The notes: a model not told the origin generated them from the letters alone. Shown: positions 1 through 15,500, counted from the stretch's first letter. The stretch: DNA of 64,000 nt from Enoplolaimus lenunculus (GCA_030248215.1 JASANG010001350.1:35889-99888); one strand, 5' to 3'. Translations and numbers: made by a program.

Positions 1-31
1 TAACTGCAAAGTGCTGTATCTTCGAAGTGAT

Positions 32-354
32 GACCCATGTAAAGATCAGGGGCGGAACGGTTTTCTGTGGTACTAGAATCGAATAAGCTTAAGCTTTAGG
101 CTAATTTTTTTGCTTGGCTTAGGCTTAGGCTTAGGCTTAGGATTAGGAATAAACTCATTCTTACACTTAGGCTAAGGATTAGGAATAAACTCATTCTTAC
201 ACTTAGGCTAAGGATTAGGAATAAACTCATTCTTACACTTAGGCTTAGGATTAGGAATAAACTCATTCTTACGCTTAGGCTTAGGCTTAGGCTTAGGCTT
301 AGGCTCAAGAATAAAGCTTATAATACTGTTCCGCCCCTGTTCTTTACATTGGCC
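32..354. mobile_element. TTAGGC-core element, exact 8-bp target duplication
   Basis: It starts gacccatgtaaagatcagg and ends ttctttacattggcc. The duplication gaagtgat lies at 24-31 and 355-362. The core is TTAGGC arrays broken by aataaactcattcttac spacers. It has no coding capacity. Confidence 0.85.
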
Positions 355-470
355 GAAGTGATCAGCGTTTATTACCAGGATAGGCATATATCCCTTATAT
401 ACCACGGGTGATTTTAATCGTTTATTCTAAAATCAGCCACCTTGGGCTTAAAGGATGCTGATTGGTTTAG

Positions 471-563
471 TGTGTCCCGAACGACCAAATCCGCCGCCAA
501 TTGGGTGTCAATTTGAAGTATCCATTGCTCCAAACGGTTGCAACCAATACGATGTTGTTTGTG
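471..563 (+). CDS. Gene 1 exon, module A1
   Basis: Acceptor ttggtttag ends at 470 and donor gtaaag starts at 564; phase 1 on both sides. It encodes CPERPNPPPIGC, a spacer, then NGCNQYDVVC: the four-Cys pattern C...PPxGC...GC...C shared by all A modules. At least one more exon must lie upstream, outside the window. Confidence 0.75.
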
Positions 564-3500
564 GTAAAGTTTATTTTTTTGGAAATTGTTTCACTATGAA
601 ACAACTAATCAGTACACATGTGCGCCCAGTACAAAATCTCAACAAGACTTAGATGCTCTCTCAGGCATGAGCACGAAGCACTAGGGGATCCAGAAGGGGG
701 GCGGGTGAGGCGCGTACGTCCCCTCCCCGTGAGAAATTTTTTTGTTATAAAATGTTGAGGTCCCTGCCTTACAATTTTTACCCTCAGGAAATTTTTTGGT
801 GATAAAATGATGAGGTCCCTCTACCTTACAATTTTTGCGTTTCATAACATCTGCCATTCCGTTCCCCGCGTCAGAAATTTTTGGATCCGCCTGTGGCACC
901 GAGCCCCTATAGCTGAGTGGTGATAATAAACGCCTTTCTCCCGAGAAACCAGTGTTCGAATCTCAGCTTGAAGTTGGATGTCTGATGAAATAGAAAATCT
1001 TCATGAAAGTGAAGGTGACTTTTTCAACGACACTAATTTTCGAACTGAAAGCGAAATATTTTGAAAGTATTTATTTTCAGTTGAATGCCCTGATGGAAGT
1101 GGACCTATAGCATTTTGCGGTGGAGAGCATCCTCCTTGTCCACGTCGCCTCGAATGTGTCCAAGCGCCAAACGGGAAATTTGGAGCCTGTTGTCCAGCAG
1201 GTAACACCATTTTATAGCTACCGGGTGTCCGGAATTTGCCAACTAATTTGTTGTTTGTTCCTATTGTCAATGTAAAGAACATGGGCGGAACAGTATTATA
1301 AGCATATTCCTACACCTAAGCTTAAAGCCTAAGCTTAAGCCTAAGCCTAAGCATTATTCCTAAGCCTAAGCCTAAGCCTAAACCTGAGCCAAGCAAAAAA
1401 ATTAGTTTAACGTTTAAGCATTTTTTCTAGTCCCACAGATAGACGCTCCGCCCCTGATCTTTGCATGGGCCGTTCCTATTAAGCCTATAGTATTTCTAGG
1501 ACTTACATATTAGCCTAAACTTATTGGTTACGCTTTTGCGTAACCCTATTCCTAAATTATTCATAAGACAATTTTTAAGCTTACTCCTATAAGCCTATAC
1601 TAAAGTGTAAGAATACGGGTTGCGCTATACTTTTGTTGTCGTGCAACGCCGTCCGTCATCGTGCGATATCGTCCTCAAATAACTCACGTACGATAGCGTA
1701 TAGCGACGGACGACGCCGTACGAGTGACAGGCGGTGACGGACGGCGCCGTACGAGTGACGGACGGTGACGGACGGCGCCGTACGAGTGACGGACGGTGAC
1801 GGACGGCGCCGTACGAGTGACGGACGGTGACGGACGGCGCCGTACGAGTGACAGGCGGCGACGGACGGCGCCGGACGTCAAGTATAGCGCAACCCTAAGT
1901 CATCGCTAAAGCATAAAGTCTAAGCATAAAGTCTAAACCAAAACATTGTGTTCAGTGGATAAACGTATTCAGTCGAAAACAACACGAACCTAGTATAATT
2001 TTTCAAACTTATCACAAGATTGGAGCAATAAAACGGTATTTCTGATAGCCAAAACGACTATTTTGTTAATTCCGAACTCCGTCTCCTTGTTAAACTTATG
2101 ATTTCAGTCAAGTTCTGCAATCAATTTCTAATTTATCACTAATGCCTATTGAACGTAACAATTAGCCAGGATATCAAGGCGGAACGGTACAGTGCAAAAA
2201 ATGGTGAGTCAAATTGACTCTTTCCGAAATGGGCTTTTCCTGACTACACAAACTGAGTCAAAATTCGACTCCGCCAGAGTCAAATTCGACTCACCGAGCG
2301 ATTCAGTTAGTCAAATTTGACTCTGGCGGAGTCGAATTTTGACTCAGTTTGTGTAGTCCAGAAAAGCCTATTTCTGAGAGAGTCAATTTGACTCACCATT
2401 TTTTGCAGTGATTTAATCTTATGTAAAACAATATTTTGCTATTTGGAACCTTTTTACAGGTTGTTCTAAAACCTGTTAAAAGTTCGTTTTTCTTGTCTCT
2501 CCGGCATTGGCAGACTGAGAAATCTTCCAATGCTGGAAGAAGCGCAGTATATCTTCCGAGCGAAACGAGCGAAAAGGCAAATACATCTGTGCTAAATCTG
2601 AATACAAAATTTTGGTTTTAATTTCTGTTGGGAGGCTTAGGCCTGAGTGGCCAGCCCGGCGTAGCACCTATTTGGCTACCGGATCGGGTTATTGTCACCA
2701 TATTGGTATTAATCGTTTATTTGCAGCATGTCCACCTCCGCCGGATCCGAACAAAGATCCAGGACCAGGATGTCGTTATTATGAAACCAGAGACGAAAAT
2801 GACTGTCCTGTTTTTGAATTAATCTGTGGTAAAGGCGTTTGAATATTTAAAATAATTAATTTTTTAAAAAATCAAATGAATACAAAGCCAAACGTGGACT
2901 GCAAAAAATGGTCAGCCAAATTGACTATCTCTCGGAAATAGGCTTTTCCAGACTACACAAACTGAGTCAAATTCAATTCCGCCACAGACAAACGTGCTAC
3001 TCAGTTAGTCGAATTTGACTCTGTCGAAGTCGAATTTGACTCAGTTTGTGTAGTCCCGAAAAGCCTATTTCGGGGAAAGTCAATTTGACTCACCATTTTT
3101 TGCAGTGTATATATACGGGTTTTGTTTAGTACACTTATAATTGATCCATTGCAATGTGGGAACTTGTCGTGGGCTTGCAATTACAGCTGGTTGCGTAAAG
3201 TTGAAAATGTTCTGCGGTGTTCCAACCGATCCTACCTCGGTGGGTTGATATTATGGTTAGCATGATTGAAACTGGGGGACTTAGACACTTCACGGTTTAG
3301 GTTTAACCAATGTAGGTTTATGTTTTAGGCTTGCGGTTAGGGTTAGGCTTAGGCTTAGGCTAGGCGAGCACGTCTTTATATCATTGACATGAGACAAAAT
3401 AAGATTTGTTGACCATTAAATTTGATGATTTTCAACAAATTTTGCAGTCCGAACGTGAAACTAAACTACCAACTGTGGTATCTTGAAACCTAAGCCTAAG

Positions 3501-6500
3501 CCTAAGCCTAATCCTAAGCGTTCCAGTATCTAAATCCCGCAATCCGCCCGTCTCGTAGTGTGTAGCCTCCTATACTTGATATGGGTCGTCATTTTGCAGT
3601 CAAATGTCCTGATGGAAGCTGGCCAAAGTTTGATCCGTTTTGCGGACGCGGACGCGGGACACGGGACTGTCGACCGGGATATGGATGCGTGTTGTCCCCA
3701 GGCAAAGATGTTGGAGCCTGCTGTGCAAGAAGTATGCGTTTATTTTACTTCAGTACCTCAGTTTATTATACAGGTTTTATGTTTAGTACTTTGTTATTTT
3801 TCTATTTTGATAAAGTTTCGTTGTGCTTTTAAACATATTAACCCTTTCGTACACAGAGTATACTTTGAACGGCCCATGTATAGAACAGGGCCGGATCGTT
3901 TTCCGGAGGGGCTATAATAGAGTCAGTTTAAGGTTTAGACTATTTTTGCTTTGGCTTATGCTTAGGGTTACGCTTAGGAACAGGCTCATTCATACGCTTA
4001 GGCTTTGGCGTAGGCTTATACTTAGGCTTAGAAATATGCTTATAGTACTGTTCCGGCCCTGTTCTATACATGGGTCCTTTGAACAACATTACTGCAATAA
4101 CAATTATACTGCGCATATGCTCACAATATAGTCTCCACAATACGTGAGAATCCCCTTGACCTCTCCAGCATCATACTCCTATATCTGGCTGGAGATGGGA
4201 ACCGCCCCTACCCATGTGAGAAAGGGTTAATAAATGCCAGACCAAAACTGGTATCATGTTACATAGTGTCCATGTGAAAATTTATACGCCAGACCCTGCA
4301 GGAACTTAAAGAAGCTGATTCCTTAAGAAGAATTTTAACTGAAAATTTTCAACATTAACCCTTTCTCACATAATTATTTTCATTTTCATCTCAGATTAAA
4401 TTTGAAGCTTAGCTTCGTACACTTTACATTCGCGTGGGAGGCATTTCCAATCACCACTCAGCAATAGGAGCTTGACGATCGATTCCCAGGTCGTTCTCAC
4501 TTCTTGTGAAGATTTTACACTGAAAACGCGTCAAGAATTGTTAAAAACTATGCACCGAGTATTGCATTTAGTTGCTCATAGTATACTCTAAGAGAAAGAC
4601 TAAATCATTCCAGCGGATTGTCGTGACGGATCCGAACCTGTATCCGGAATAACTTGTGAACCGCGTCCAAATGAAGATCAATGTCCTTCAGGATACGAGT
4701 GTGATCCAGAAGTTAATTTTTGTTGTCCTCAACGTATGTTTAATATTCCACCAAGAGTCGATAATGACTGTTTACAAGAGCGTGCAACTGGGCACATATG
4801 ACTCTTTATGTATGCGGCGTCAAACATGCTTCCCTTACCGTTTAATTTAGGGGTATTCATGTGATAGCGACCCCCCCTTAAACAAGGGAGGGAGTCGCAA
4901 AAAACGCAACGCCCGGTGGCACATTTTGTACCATGCGGGAGCCCAATAATTGCACACTCTTGTTATTATCCACTCTTGGTTCAACGAAGAGTGGATGATC
5001 ACTCTTTATAACAAGAGTGTGCAACTGGGTACATTCTGTGTATTAAAGAATGTACCCGGCACGCGTTGGGTTTCTGGCCTACCTCCCCTTGTTTAAGGGG
5101 GGGGGGGGGGTTTATGTAGTTTTATATCGTAGTAAAGGAGGAAATTGTAACCCCCCTTGTTTAAAGGGGGGTAGGTGTACTGAAGCATACTGTTTCTCTT
5201 GCTTAAACCCCCTGATTGAGAGGGAGGTCGAACAAAAATGCAACGCCTGCTGGTACATTCTTTAATACACAGAATGTACCCAGTTGCACACTCTTGTTAT
5301 CAAGAGTGATCATCCACTCTTGATTAAACTAACAGCTACGTAAGCTGGATTCCATTTCCAGAGGATATACCTCAGCTAAAAGTTTGTTGCAAGCGAGCGC
5401 AATGGGTGTAACATTTATTTGCATACCTGTCCGACTTTAAAACCTAGCAAAATGATTTTGTTTCTCGTCGTTGTGTGAAATTTCAAGCCGATGATGTATT
5501 CCACCTTTTCCTCTCGTTTCTGTACGTCCGTCAAAATTTAAAGCGTTGTTTTAGCAAGAGTTAACAACTGCAAACGATAGGATTGTAGTGTTTTATTGCT
5601 TCATAGAAAATACAACAGTTTTCAAAATTTTCAGTTTCCAAATTGAAAAAATATTATAAATTTTGCGCGTAGTCTGGGATGAAATTGCACCTTTTAGTCA
5701 CCCATCACGCGAATTATTGTGGCTTCTGCATGACCATGAGTATATGATCTTTTATATAAAAAGGGGCCAATGTAAAGAACACGGGCGGAACAGTATTATG
5801 AGCTTATTTCTAAGCCTAAGCCTAAGCGTAAGAATGAGTTTATACCTAAGCCTAAGCCTAAGCCAAGCAAAAAATTAGTCTCAAGCTTAAGTTTTTCTAT
5901 TCTAGTCCCATAGAGCAACATTCCGCCCCTGATCTTTACATGGGCATAAAAAGGATATGTGTACAAATGTATCCAACTCGCGTTGTGATTTGTCGTGCAC
6001 CCCATTTCGTTTCTAGGCAAATACAATTTTATAGACACGATGACAATTTACGTGGGGGCTGATGGCACCAAGAAGACTGGTGTAATTTATCATGAGAGGT
6101 TTTACCGTGACCTTCTGACAGTTAAGGGGGGCTGGCAAAAACGCAACGTGTGTTGATACATTTTGTACTACGATATAATATATAAATTGTATACTATTAT
6201 AAGAGTCATTATCGACTCTTGGAATAACCAAGAGTCGATAATTAAAGAGTGTGACACTTCGCTACTCTTTAAGTTACAAGCATGAAGCATCACTCAGTCC
6301 CAAACCCGGGGTTACCCATCTCTTTTTTTGGGGGGTTTGCAATCATTAAGGGTTACAAACATACTGAATACGAGTAATTTGCGGTCGGCAGCTTCGTGTG
6401 CTTTTATGCCGATGATTTATAGTAGAAACGCATGTTTTACCCCCCTCAATCACGATGGGGGTACAATGAATATCGGACCGCGTTGATGCTTTATGCTTAA

Positions 6501-9500
6501 ATCCAGAGTGTGGCGAAGCGTCACACTATGATTTATCAACCCAAATTTTTGACCAAACGTCATCGTTTCCACAAAGCTTAAGGTCTTGAAATCTTGTTAT
6601 AGATGTAAGCATAAGTCTTTCAGTATTTAATAGTCCACCAGCATATTTGTCCTCCAGTGGTGTAGGCGTCTATTATTAAACATGGGTCGTTGACAATACC
6701 TTTCAATAATTATAGCGGTGCTTTTGAACAAAAATGTTACTCTGAAGTTGGTCCATGTTACTTTAAGGGGCGTCCAGGTTTCTTGTAGGTCCATAAAAGT
6801 ATAGGTTTAGATTCTAGATTATATTTTTTGCTTAGGCTTAGGCTTAGGCTTTGGCTTAGGAACACATTTTTACAACGCTTAGGCTTAGGCTTAGGATAAT
6901 CTAATGTTACGCCCCTTAAAGTAACATTGACCGCAAAGTTTTGTAGGCCGATGCAAAGGAGACAAACCCTTCCTTCCGAACATAAATTGTGGACGCAGTC
7001 CATCGAGAGAACAATGTCCAGCTGGCTACGAATGTATTATTGATAAAAGGGACAGATTTGCTATTTGTTGTCCAAAAGGTAACATTGCAATGACCAGGGC
7101 CAGTCACACAGAGAGCCGAACTGCGTTCCTAAATGATAGGAATACAACTGATTTTTTCGAACCAGAAATGGAAATAATTAAAATTGTGGCCAATGTAAGG
7201 ATGAGCGGAGGAACGTTCTGTGGGGCCGGCATAGAGTAAAGCGTAAACTTTAGACTAATTTTTTTGCTGTGGTTTAGGCTTAGTTATAAGCTCATTCTTA
7301 CGCTTAGGCATAGTTTAAACGAGAATAAAACGCTCTTAACGTCGTAAAAATTGTAAACGCGCCAATGCGCATGATGTATTTTTGGAACATTTTCAACAAT
7401 AAATATTTTCGATCCAAAGGACTTGCCTCGGGACTACAAAAGCCGGATTGTGTTATAGTTTAACTTTCAGTGCAACCATGGAGAGGTCGTCAGAAGCTCA
7501 AATATACTTAAAAATTGAAAATGTAATCTTTTTACGCAAACGCCGGCTAACATGTTGCGGGTGGCAAGCGCTACTGGTTCGTCTCGGCCTACGGACCCGG
7601 CGATGTTATGCTGTTTTGCTCTGCTTTTGACTGCATGTCTCTATATGCACCAAAAATCATTTTACTAAACGACGCTTTTGCCAAACTTTTAAATATGTTT
7701 TAAGGTGTCATTTGAACAACTTTCACATGAAATAAACGTCAAAAATAAATTTTAAAAAGTTTAAAAATTAAGTAAGTCAGAGAATCGGTATGGAACACAG
7801 ACCAGTAAATATTTCTTTGCGGTCATTCAAAAAATGTCTTAAATTTCACGAAAATGTTTTTTACTTTTTTATACTGAAAATACTGCTGTAGTGACCCGAA
7901 AAAGTGGTGCGACTAATATTTGTTTTGCATCTCCAGATGGTACTGCACTGTTATTCGGTTACGGATTGTTATTTATTTTTAATTCATCCCATATTAACTG
8001 GACCCAATATCTTTCTGTTTACATTGTTTTCCTTGGGCAGAACTAAACTTGCTCTGAAGCAATTTGGTTGATTGCCGATCGGGACTTTTGTTGATTGGGA
8101 CTCAAATTTGTTCCACCGTTTTACTATCCCTCCCCTCTTATTCGGGGTACTACGGTAATTCAAAGGACGCCTACCAAACATTTTGGTATTCATGAAACAG
8201 AAACAGCAGTATATACTTGTTTACTTAGTACTATCGAAACATTCTACGAGATGTCAATATACCTGGAATATAATGTGTGACCCAAAATTTGTAATAGGCC
8301 TAAGCTTAAACATATACATGCTCACCCCACCCTCAGCACAATGGTAAGTTTAAGATGATAATCATTTGCATATATTTTTAATGTATTACCTTTGTTATAT
8401 TCAGCGCTATCGGAGTATTGTAAAAGAAGATTGAAAATTTTGCGAATCATATTTTGGATCACTTTAGGCTTGCTATTAAGCTTAAAACTAAGCCCGTGTT
8501 ATCAAATGTCTGTCGCCCTTAGTACCACTTGGTGATAGGTCTTGTAACTTTCGAAACAGAGAAAGGTGATGTTTGAAATTCAGCAAATTTACTGCATTAG
8601 ATATACCCTACTTCTGTGCAAATTTTGAGATCTACAAATGCAGCAGTTCGTTAGTTTGAAAACCTACTACTAACTGGTGATTGGTGCTATATGCATTTGA
8701 GAATATGGGCCCTAAACAATATGGTAAGCTAAAAATAATGGCAATCGCGTCATTTTTTGCTAAGTTAACCTAATACCCGCTCAACGGGCCGGTAGCCAAG
8801 GGGGAACAGGGAGCGCTTAGCCCTTCTGGAAAAATTTTGGCCACACACTAGCAAATTTTTAACCTTGCTTGCCAGTCGAAAACTCGCATATGCCCCTCCT
8901 GAAAATTTTTTAGCCTCCCTGCCATGGTTACCTGGCTACGGGCGTGCCTTTCAAATATCGTTCACGAATAGGGACCCTTTTCATGTAAGGTAGACTTTTT
9001 TAGAGTGCCCCCCACCCACGCCACTTCCGAAACCCCCACCTGGATGTCGATATCTTGAAACAATTGGCAAAGATGGCTGTCCACAGTTTGAATTGATTTG
9101 TGGTAAGCAGGGGGGGGTGGACTTGCACTCAGTGTATCGGCCCTGGCATTTTGGTATTGAACTGGTTCACCACGGACGATTTACAAATATAATTACATAA
9201 CCGAGAGTTTGTTTATTTTGTTGTGTCGCCCAAATGCCAACTGACAGACGAAAATGTTTGTAAAGGCGGAACTTCCGTCACTTTCGACTCCCTAATGCTG
9301 AAAATTTTTTTCAAATGTATAGAACAGGGTCGGTACAGTAGTATAAGCTTATTGCTGTATAAAGCGTTTGCCTAAGCAAAAATTAGTTTAAAGCTTAAGC
9401 TTTTACTCTATTTGCAGTCGCGCAGAAAAACGTTCCGCCTCTGATCTTTACATGAGCCAAAAATTTAAAAACACTTGAAATAATTGCCGCTAGAAAAATA

Positions 9501-12500
9501 TTTTGTATTTCAGTTCACTGTCCGGATGGTACAAAGCCTGATTTCGGCCACTTTTGTGGCCGAGGTGTTCCTGACGCAAGGGATTGTCGGCCCGAATTTG
9601 AATGTGTTTTAGCTGATGGAAAACAATTTGGAACCTGTTGTCCAAAAGGTAACCACGTAAACATGAATTTTGGCAGTTTGCCATAATTGAACGTTTTGTA
9701 TCAGAAATTAGGAAAATGTATAGATCAGGACCGTAACAGTGATTCACGAATATCCCAAAGCTTAAGCCTGTCTAAAGTCTAACTGTATGGATAAGTCTGT
9801 GTGTAAGCCTAAGCAAAAAATGGTCTAAAGCTTAAACTTTGCTTACACTATTACATTCCCACGGAAGCACGGCCCACATCAGATGTGTCCATAGGCCAAA
9901 ATTAGCTATAACTTGGGTCAATGTTAGTTTTAGCGCGGTGAAACAGCAGCCTAAGCATTTTCCTAAGCGTAAGCCTAAGCTTCAGCGCAGGAATAAGTCT
10001 ATACTCAAAACGTAAGCCGATAGCAAATTTGTCACTTAAATGAAACAAATCCGAGCGAAACGATTATGCGTCGTTCACAATAATTTTGTCAACGGTGCCA
10101 CAAAATGTGCTGTAGCCCAGGACTATCACGAGGACATTTTTAAAACGAGCTCGTGATAACCCTGGGCTAAGGCCCTAAAAGTAGCATGGGCCACTAAATA
10201 TTATAGAGTGTCCGCCACCTCCGGGTCCGATTTCCCATCCGCCACCTGGTTGCCGGTACCTTATAACAACAGGCAAAGATGGATGCACTGAGTATGATTT
10301 GATTTGTGGTAAGTGATTTTAGTTTCTTTTGGCCCGGTGAAAAAAGAGAAGTTTTTATAATTTTAGAATACAATTTTAGTTTAAAATTTGGTCACAAGTG
10401 AAAAATTTCGCAACTGCCAATTACATGTGTAATTTTTGTAGCAAAATGCAAAAAATATTCAAGATTTCAAGGGTGGTTACCTGGATGTAAACGGATAGTA
10501 AAAATAACTCAAACAGATATTCTCAAAATAACAGAAACGGAATTCGAATATTGAAGTATAACATTTTGAAAGATTTGTTATTTTGCTGCCAATATAATTG
10601 AGGCATGCAAATATTTATCGGGCTTTCGAAAATTAAAACAAATAGCGGATGCATTGAAATTTTTCAAAATTTTGGATGAATTTCGTAAAATTTTTATTTC
10701 TTATAAAACAATTGCAGCGTAACGAAAAATAACTGCAATGATTACAACTAATTGTGAGCATAAAAATAACAGAAATTCCGATATTTCTATGACGGAAACG
10801 GATACATATTTCTCTAATGGAAACGGATTCCGATTTTTAGCATAAATGGAAACGCATATCCAGTTACATCCCGGATCTCACGGTTTTAAAACCACAAAAG
10901 TATTCTCTACTTCTCTGAAAACATTGTCTATCGTAGGACCATATATATTTTATTGATATACTAAATATTTATTTATTAGGCATATCAAACGATGCCGCCT
11001 GTGCGGTATGACATATTGCGTCCTACTTAGAATAGATATAAAGATTTTCAGCCCTAGGGCTAATTAATATCGGCCCTAGGGCTGATATTTTAATATCGGC
11101 CCTATGGGTGATATTAATCTTATCAACCCACGGGCTGTTATTCAACTTATGGGCAATAAATATAATATCGGCCAAAAAGCACGGCCATAACATCCATATC
11201 GCCGGCGGGCGTTACATGCAACATTTGAACAACCTCGGTGTACTCATCTCTCGACGAAGCCTCGAGCTTTGTGCCCTAAGGCAGTTAAAACGCATTACTT
11301 AAAGAACCTCGGGCAGTTCCATACTCTCGACCTTTTGGCCTCAAGCAGTTGGAACAGCCCTCAGTGTCTTTAACTGACACTTTTTAACTGCCCTGGGGCC
11401 CTCGGTTGTGTACAAACGTTGCATATAACTCCCTCGGGCAGTATAACAGTTATACATATAAAATATAACCATTTCAAACAGTCTATTCTTTAAAAAATTA
11501 TTCAGCGATTACGTAACGTTGTTACTAAAATCATATACGATTTTGACCTGTTTCAAGCTATTCACATATATCCTAAAATGTGATTATTTCAGTAAAATGT
11601 CCTGATGGAAGCAGACCGGAATTCGATCACTTTTGTGGACGTGGTGTACCGGAAGCAAGAGATTGTCGACCGGGATTCGAATGTGTTTTGGCTCAAGGCA
11701 GACAATTTGGAGCCTGCTGTCCAAGAAGTAAGCGTGTACCTTGAACAGTGGTGGTGGAAGCGACCCGCAAACTTACCAATTGAGGGGCGGGCGACTCTTA
11801 AAAGCCTCCGTCCTGGTAAACTAGAAAATTTTTCGCGGATCATGAAGTTATAGCGCTTTGAAACCATTTATTGGGGGCCCCCTCGGACCTGTTTGGAAGA
11901 GACCTCGACTATCCTAACGCCGGCCATGAGCTTGAGTTTTTTGAGGCAATGTTTAGATTCGACACGCCAGTGTGGAAACAAAATTCAAATTTTTGATTGG
12001 AGTTTGATTCAAAACCAGTTCCAAGGATTCCGATATATTACAGTTCCACTTGGAACCTTGTTCGGCAGGCATACACAGGCCAATATGAACTGCGATTCTC
12101 GTTACAGCAAAAAAAAGAAATTTTATGTTTTAGGAAAAGTCAATGCTTAAATTATTTTCAACAGAATGAGTTAAAAGTTGTAGATTCTGTAGAAAATGGA
12201 TTTGAGCAAAGCAGAGCGCTCCCATAATCAGCTCACCTTAATAGGGGGAGCCAAAATCCTTACGGGAGTTTGTGCCCCCTGACAATCCTCTGGCCACGGG
12301 ACCGTGCAAACTTTTGTTCATTTCAAGCTCATCTTTGTTTTCGTCGCTTTACACTGCAGCTCAAACTCAGTTAGGGATTATGTGAATCAAGAATCAGCAG
12401 CAAAATATAAGTCGGATATTCGTTTCCGGTAAAAATCAGTGTCAGTTTCCGTTATAGAAATATGGTAAAAAATTTTGGATTTATCTGCTATTTTTTCAAT

Positions 12501-15500
12501 TGTAGAAATTGTAACAGTAAAAATTGCATACCTCGTTATGATGGAAGAAAAACGCCCCATGTTTTATGGCTTTATAAGTAAAGTATTCCGCTTCCGTTTC
12601 CGTCATTTACTATCAATTTACACCGTGCGAGATAGGATATTTGGCCAATGTTATGTTAAGGGGCGTAGCAGTAGATTAAGCGTATTCCTAGCCTAAGCCT
12701 AAGCGTTGCAAAAATGTGTTCCTAAGCCTAAGCCTAAGCCTAAGCCTAAGCCTTAGCCTAAACCTAAGCAAAAAAATGTAATCTAGAATCTAAACCTACT
12801 TTTTTATGGACCCATCAGAAATCTGGACGCCCCTTAAAGTAACATGGGAAAGATATTTAGCACTTTTTTCGTATTTATTTATTTAAAGCCAAATGTCGCT
12901 TTGGATTCGAACCTGCGCCTGGCATAATTTGTGAACCCGGTCCACAAGAAGACCAGTGTCCTTCAGGATTCGAATGCGATCGAGATGTTAATTTCTGTTG
13001 TCCAGCACGTATGTTTTTACGTTATACAGAGTTATAATATTTATGGATCAGCAGCACAATTAACCCTTTCTCACATTAATATTTTTTATTTCATCTGAGA
13101 CCTAAGTTTAAGCTGGATTCGAACCTGGGACTATTAGGGCGTATTGTAGAGGTAAGATAAATTTCGCTATTTTCAACACTAAATATTGAAATGAAAGTTT
13201 AATTTGAATTTTTTGAATCGAATATTTTTATTTGAAAATGTTTCGGTTAACTTTTCACAAATTAACGACAGTAAATAAGATTTTTGAGATGTTTGTTGAC
13301 ACCAGCGGATCCTGAGGGATGGGAAAGGAGGGCGGGCATACGCCCCCATTAGAAAGTTTGTGTGATTAAATGATAATGTCCATACCTTACAATTTTATAT
13401 TTTTTCGTAAAAAAATACAATTTTTGTGAATTTTTTTGTGGTAAAATAATAAGGTTCCTGTTTTACAATTTTTCCGTCAGAAAATTTTGCTTGATAAAAT
13501 GATAAAAAGCCTACCTTATAATTTTTGCGTTTCATATACATTTGCCAGTCCGCCCCCCTGTCAGAAATTTGTAGATCCGCGTCTGTTTGTTGATAATTGG
13601 TGTATAAGATGCAACGACGGTTTACTCTAGCACGCTGTAAAGGTGGTGTCGAGTCGCTTCCAAACGTCAATTGTGGTCTTAGCGGGGACAGACAAGATTG
13701 TCCCCCTGGTTACGAATGCGTTGTTCATCCGACTGACGCGTTTGCAATTTGTTGCCCGAAAGGTACTGACTGTATTTCGCAAAAAATACCGAAGCTGGGA
13801 AGTAGCAATTCCGGAAATGTGCCTCATTTTGGCTTTGAAACAGTCCCATATTATGGAACACGCGTATAGGCTTAGGCTTAGGTTCCAGTGCATAGAATGG
13901 GGCCATAACAGTAGTACAATCATATTTCTAATTCGAAGCCTAAGCCTAATCGTATGCCTAAGCGTAAGAATAAGCTTACACATGAGCCTAAGCCTAAGCC
14001 TATGCAAAAAAAGTTGTCTAAAACTTATGCTTATTCTATAGCAGTCCCGCAGAAAACCATTCAGCCCTGATTTTTGCACGATCCGGCTTATGTAAAGACT
14101 TTAGCTTAATCAGGTCTTTTCCTAAATCTAAAGCCCGTGCCACTTTAACCCCGTTAGGATTATACCCAATTTTTCCAAAAGCTGTGCAATCCTAACCAGT
14201 TTACAATTTTCACCAAGTTTCTAAAAATATGAGCCTGTTAAAATTGCTTTCTCCGGTTAAGAATAATGAAAGTAACCCCGTCAGAATCATTAAACTTTTT
14301 TCCCCAAAACTCTTAAGCTTCCCAAATTTCCTGCGCCACCCAAAACACACAATCCCTTGGTTTCCTTCACATGTCCACCTCCGTTTCAATCTTAAGTCTC
14401 CAATAACTACTAGTTGAAGCCAGGGTCTCCCTTAAGGTATGGTTTAGGATTTGGCTTTATATAGTTTGTTTTAGTTTTTAGATTGAAATATGATTGAGAG
14501 TGGCATAGCCGCCTACAGGATACATTGTTTTCTACACAGATTGTACCCAGTTACATACTCTTGTTGCAGTATCCAACATTCACTCTTGGTAATACCAAGA
14601 GTGTATATAATAGAGGAAGAATGTGACACTGTGCATACAACATGTATTAGCGTGATGTAGTATCACGCGGACCCTACTTTGTCTAACCCCACCCATTGAT
14701 TGAGGGGGGTTGGATACAGCTTTGCATTAAATAAAATTGCGTATATAATACAATGAATCGCTTATGATTTTCAGATACGAACACGGTATATAAATATGGA
14801 TGCACGCGTGTTCATTTGCTAGCAGCACATCAGTTTGTTGTGCAGTTTTATGATTGATTTCCCGTTTTGATGTGTTACATAGTCTAGTTGGTAGTAATGT
14901 TTGGAGACAAGTGGAAACATGTTTTCAATATGCACAAACTATGCGACGTTACTAAAAACAAACTGTTGCAGCTGTAGTTAAGACCCGCCTCAATCAAGGG
15001 TGAGGTAGCATCTATTAAGGTCCGCGTAACATTACGCAATATATGTGTATAGATGGAGAAGTGCCATACTCTCCATTATACACTCTTGGTAATACTAAGA
15101 GGGGATGATAACTCTTGGACAAGAGTATGCAATGCACTTAGCTTAAATTTGCATAGTACAAAAAGTACCAGCGTGCGTTGCGTTTTTGTCCGATCCCCAT
15201 ATTGGGGGGGTCGAAGTCACGTTCATTACATGCAGATTTTCAGTCAAAGCTGTATTGTTTCCTTTAAAACATATACAGGGTAAGTTCTATGGCAGCTGTA
15301 TATGAAGCAATTCATCGTTTCTTCTGATCCCCCCGTTCCTAGAATGGATGTTGGCTCAAAACGCAACACATTGAGTATATTCTTTCCTACACAGATTGTA
15401 CCCAGTCGTAAATGTCAGTCTAGGAAATAGCCGGGACTCAAGACCTTTTAACTATTAGCAGCTGGAAAAAACGGTTTATGGGTGGTTCCGAACTAACGAC

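Noticed and set aside
96-308. Long open frames of repeated SL, KP or RL dipeptides (also 25528-25755, 26051-26470, 59367-59633 and others)
   Set aside because: A 6-bp repeat has no stop in several frames; these frames are products of the TTAGGC arrays inside mobile elements.
32-354. TTAGGC arrays as evidence of a chromosome end
   Set aside because: Arrays are short, occur in both orientations across the whole window and sit inside elements with target duplications.
1684-1881. Repeated RTAPSV-type protein on the minus strand
   Set aside because: It is a translation of the 31-bp minisatellite.
13627-14079. 150-codon minus-strand frame
   Set aside because: It overlaps a real plus-strand Bk exon and a TTAGGC-core element; no domain and no splice support.
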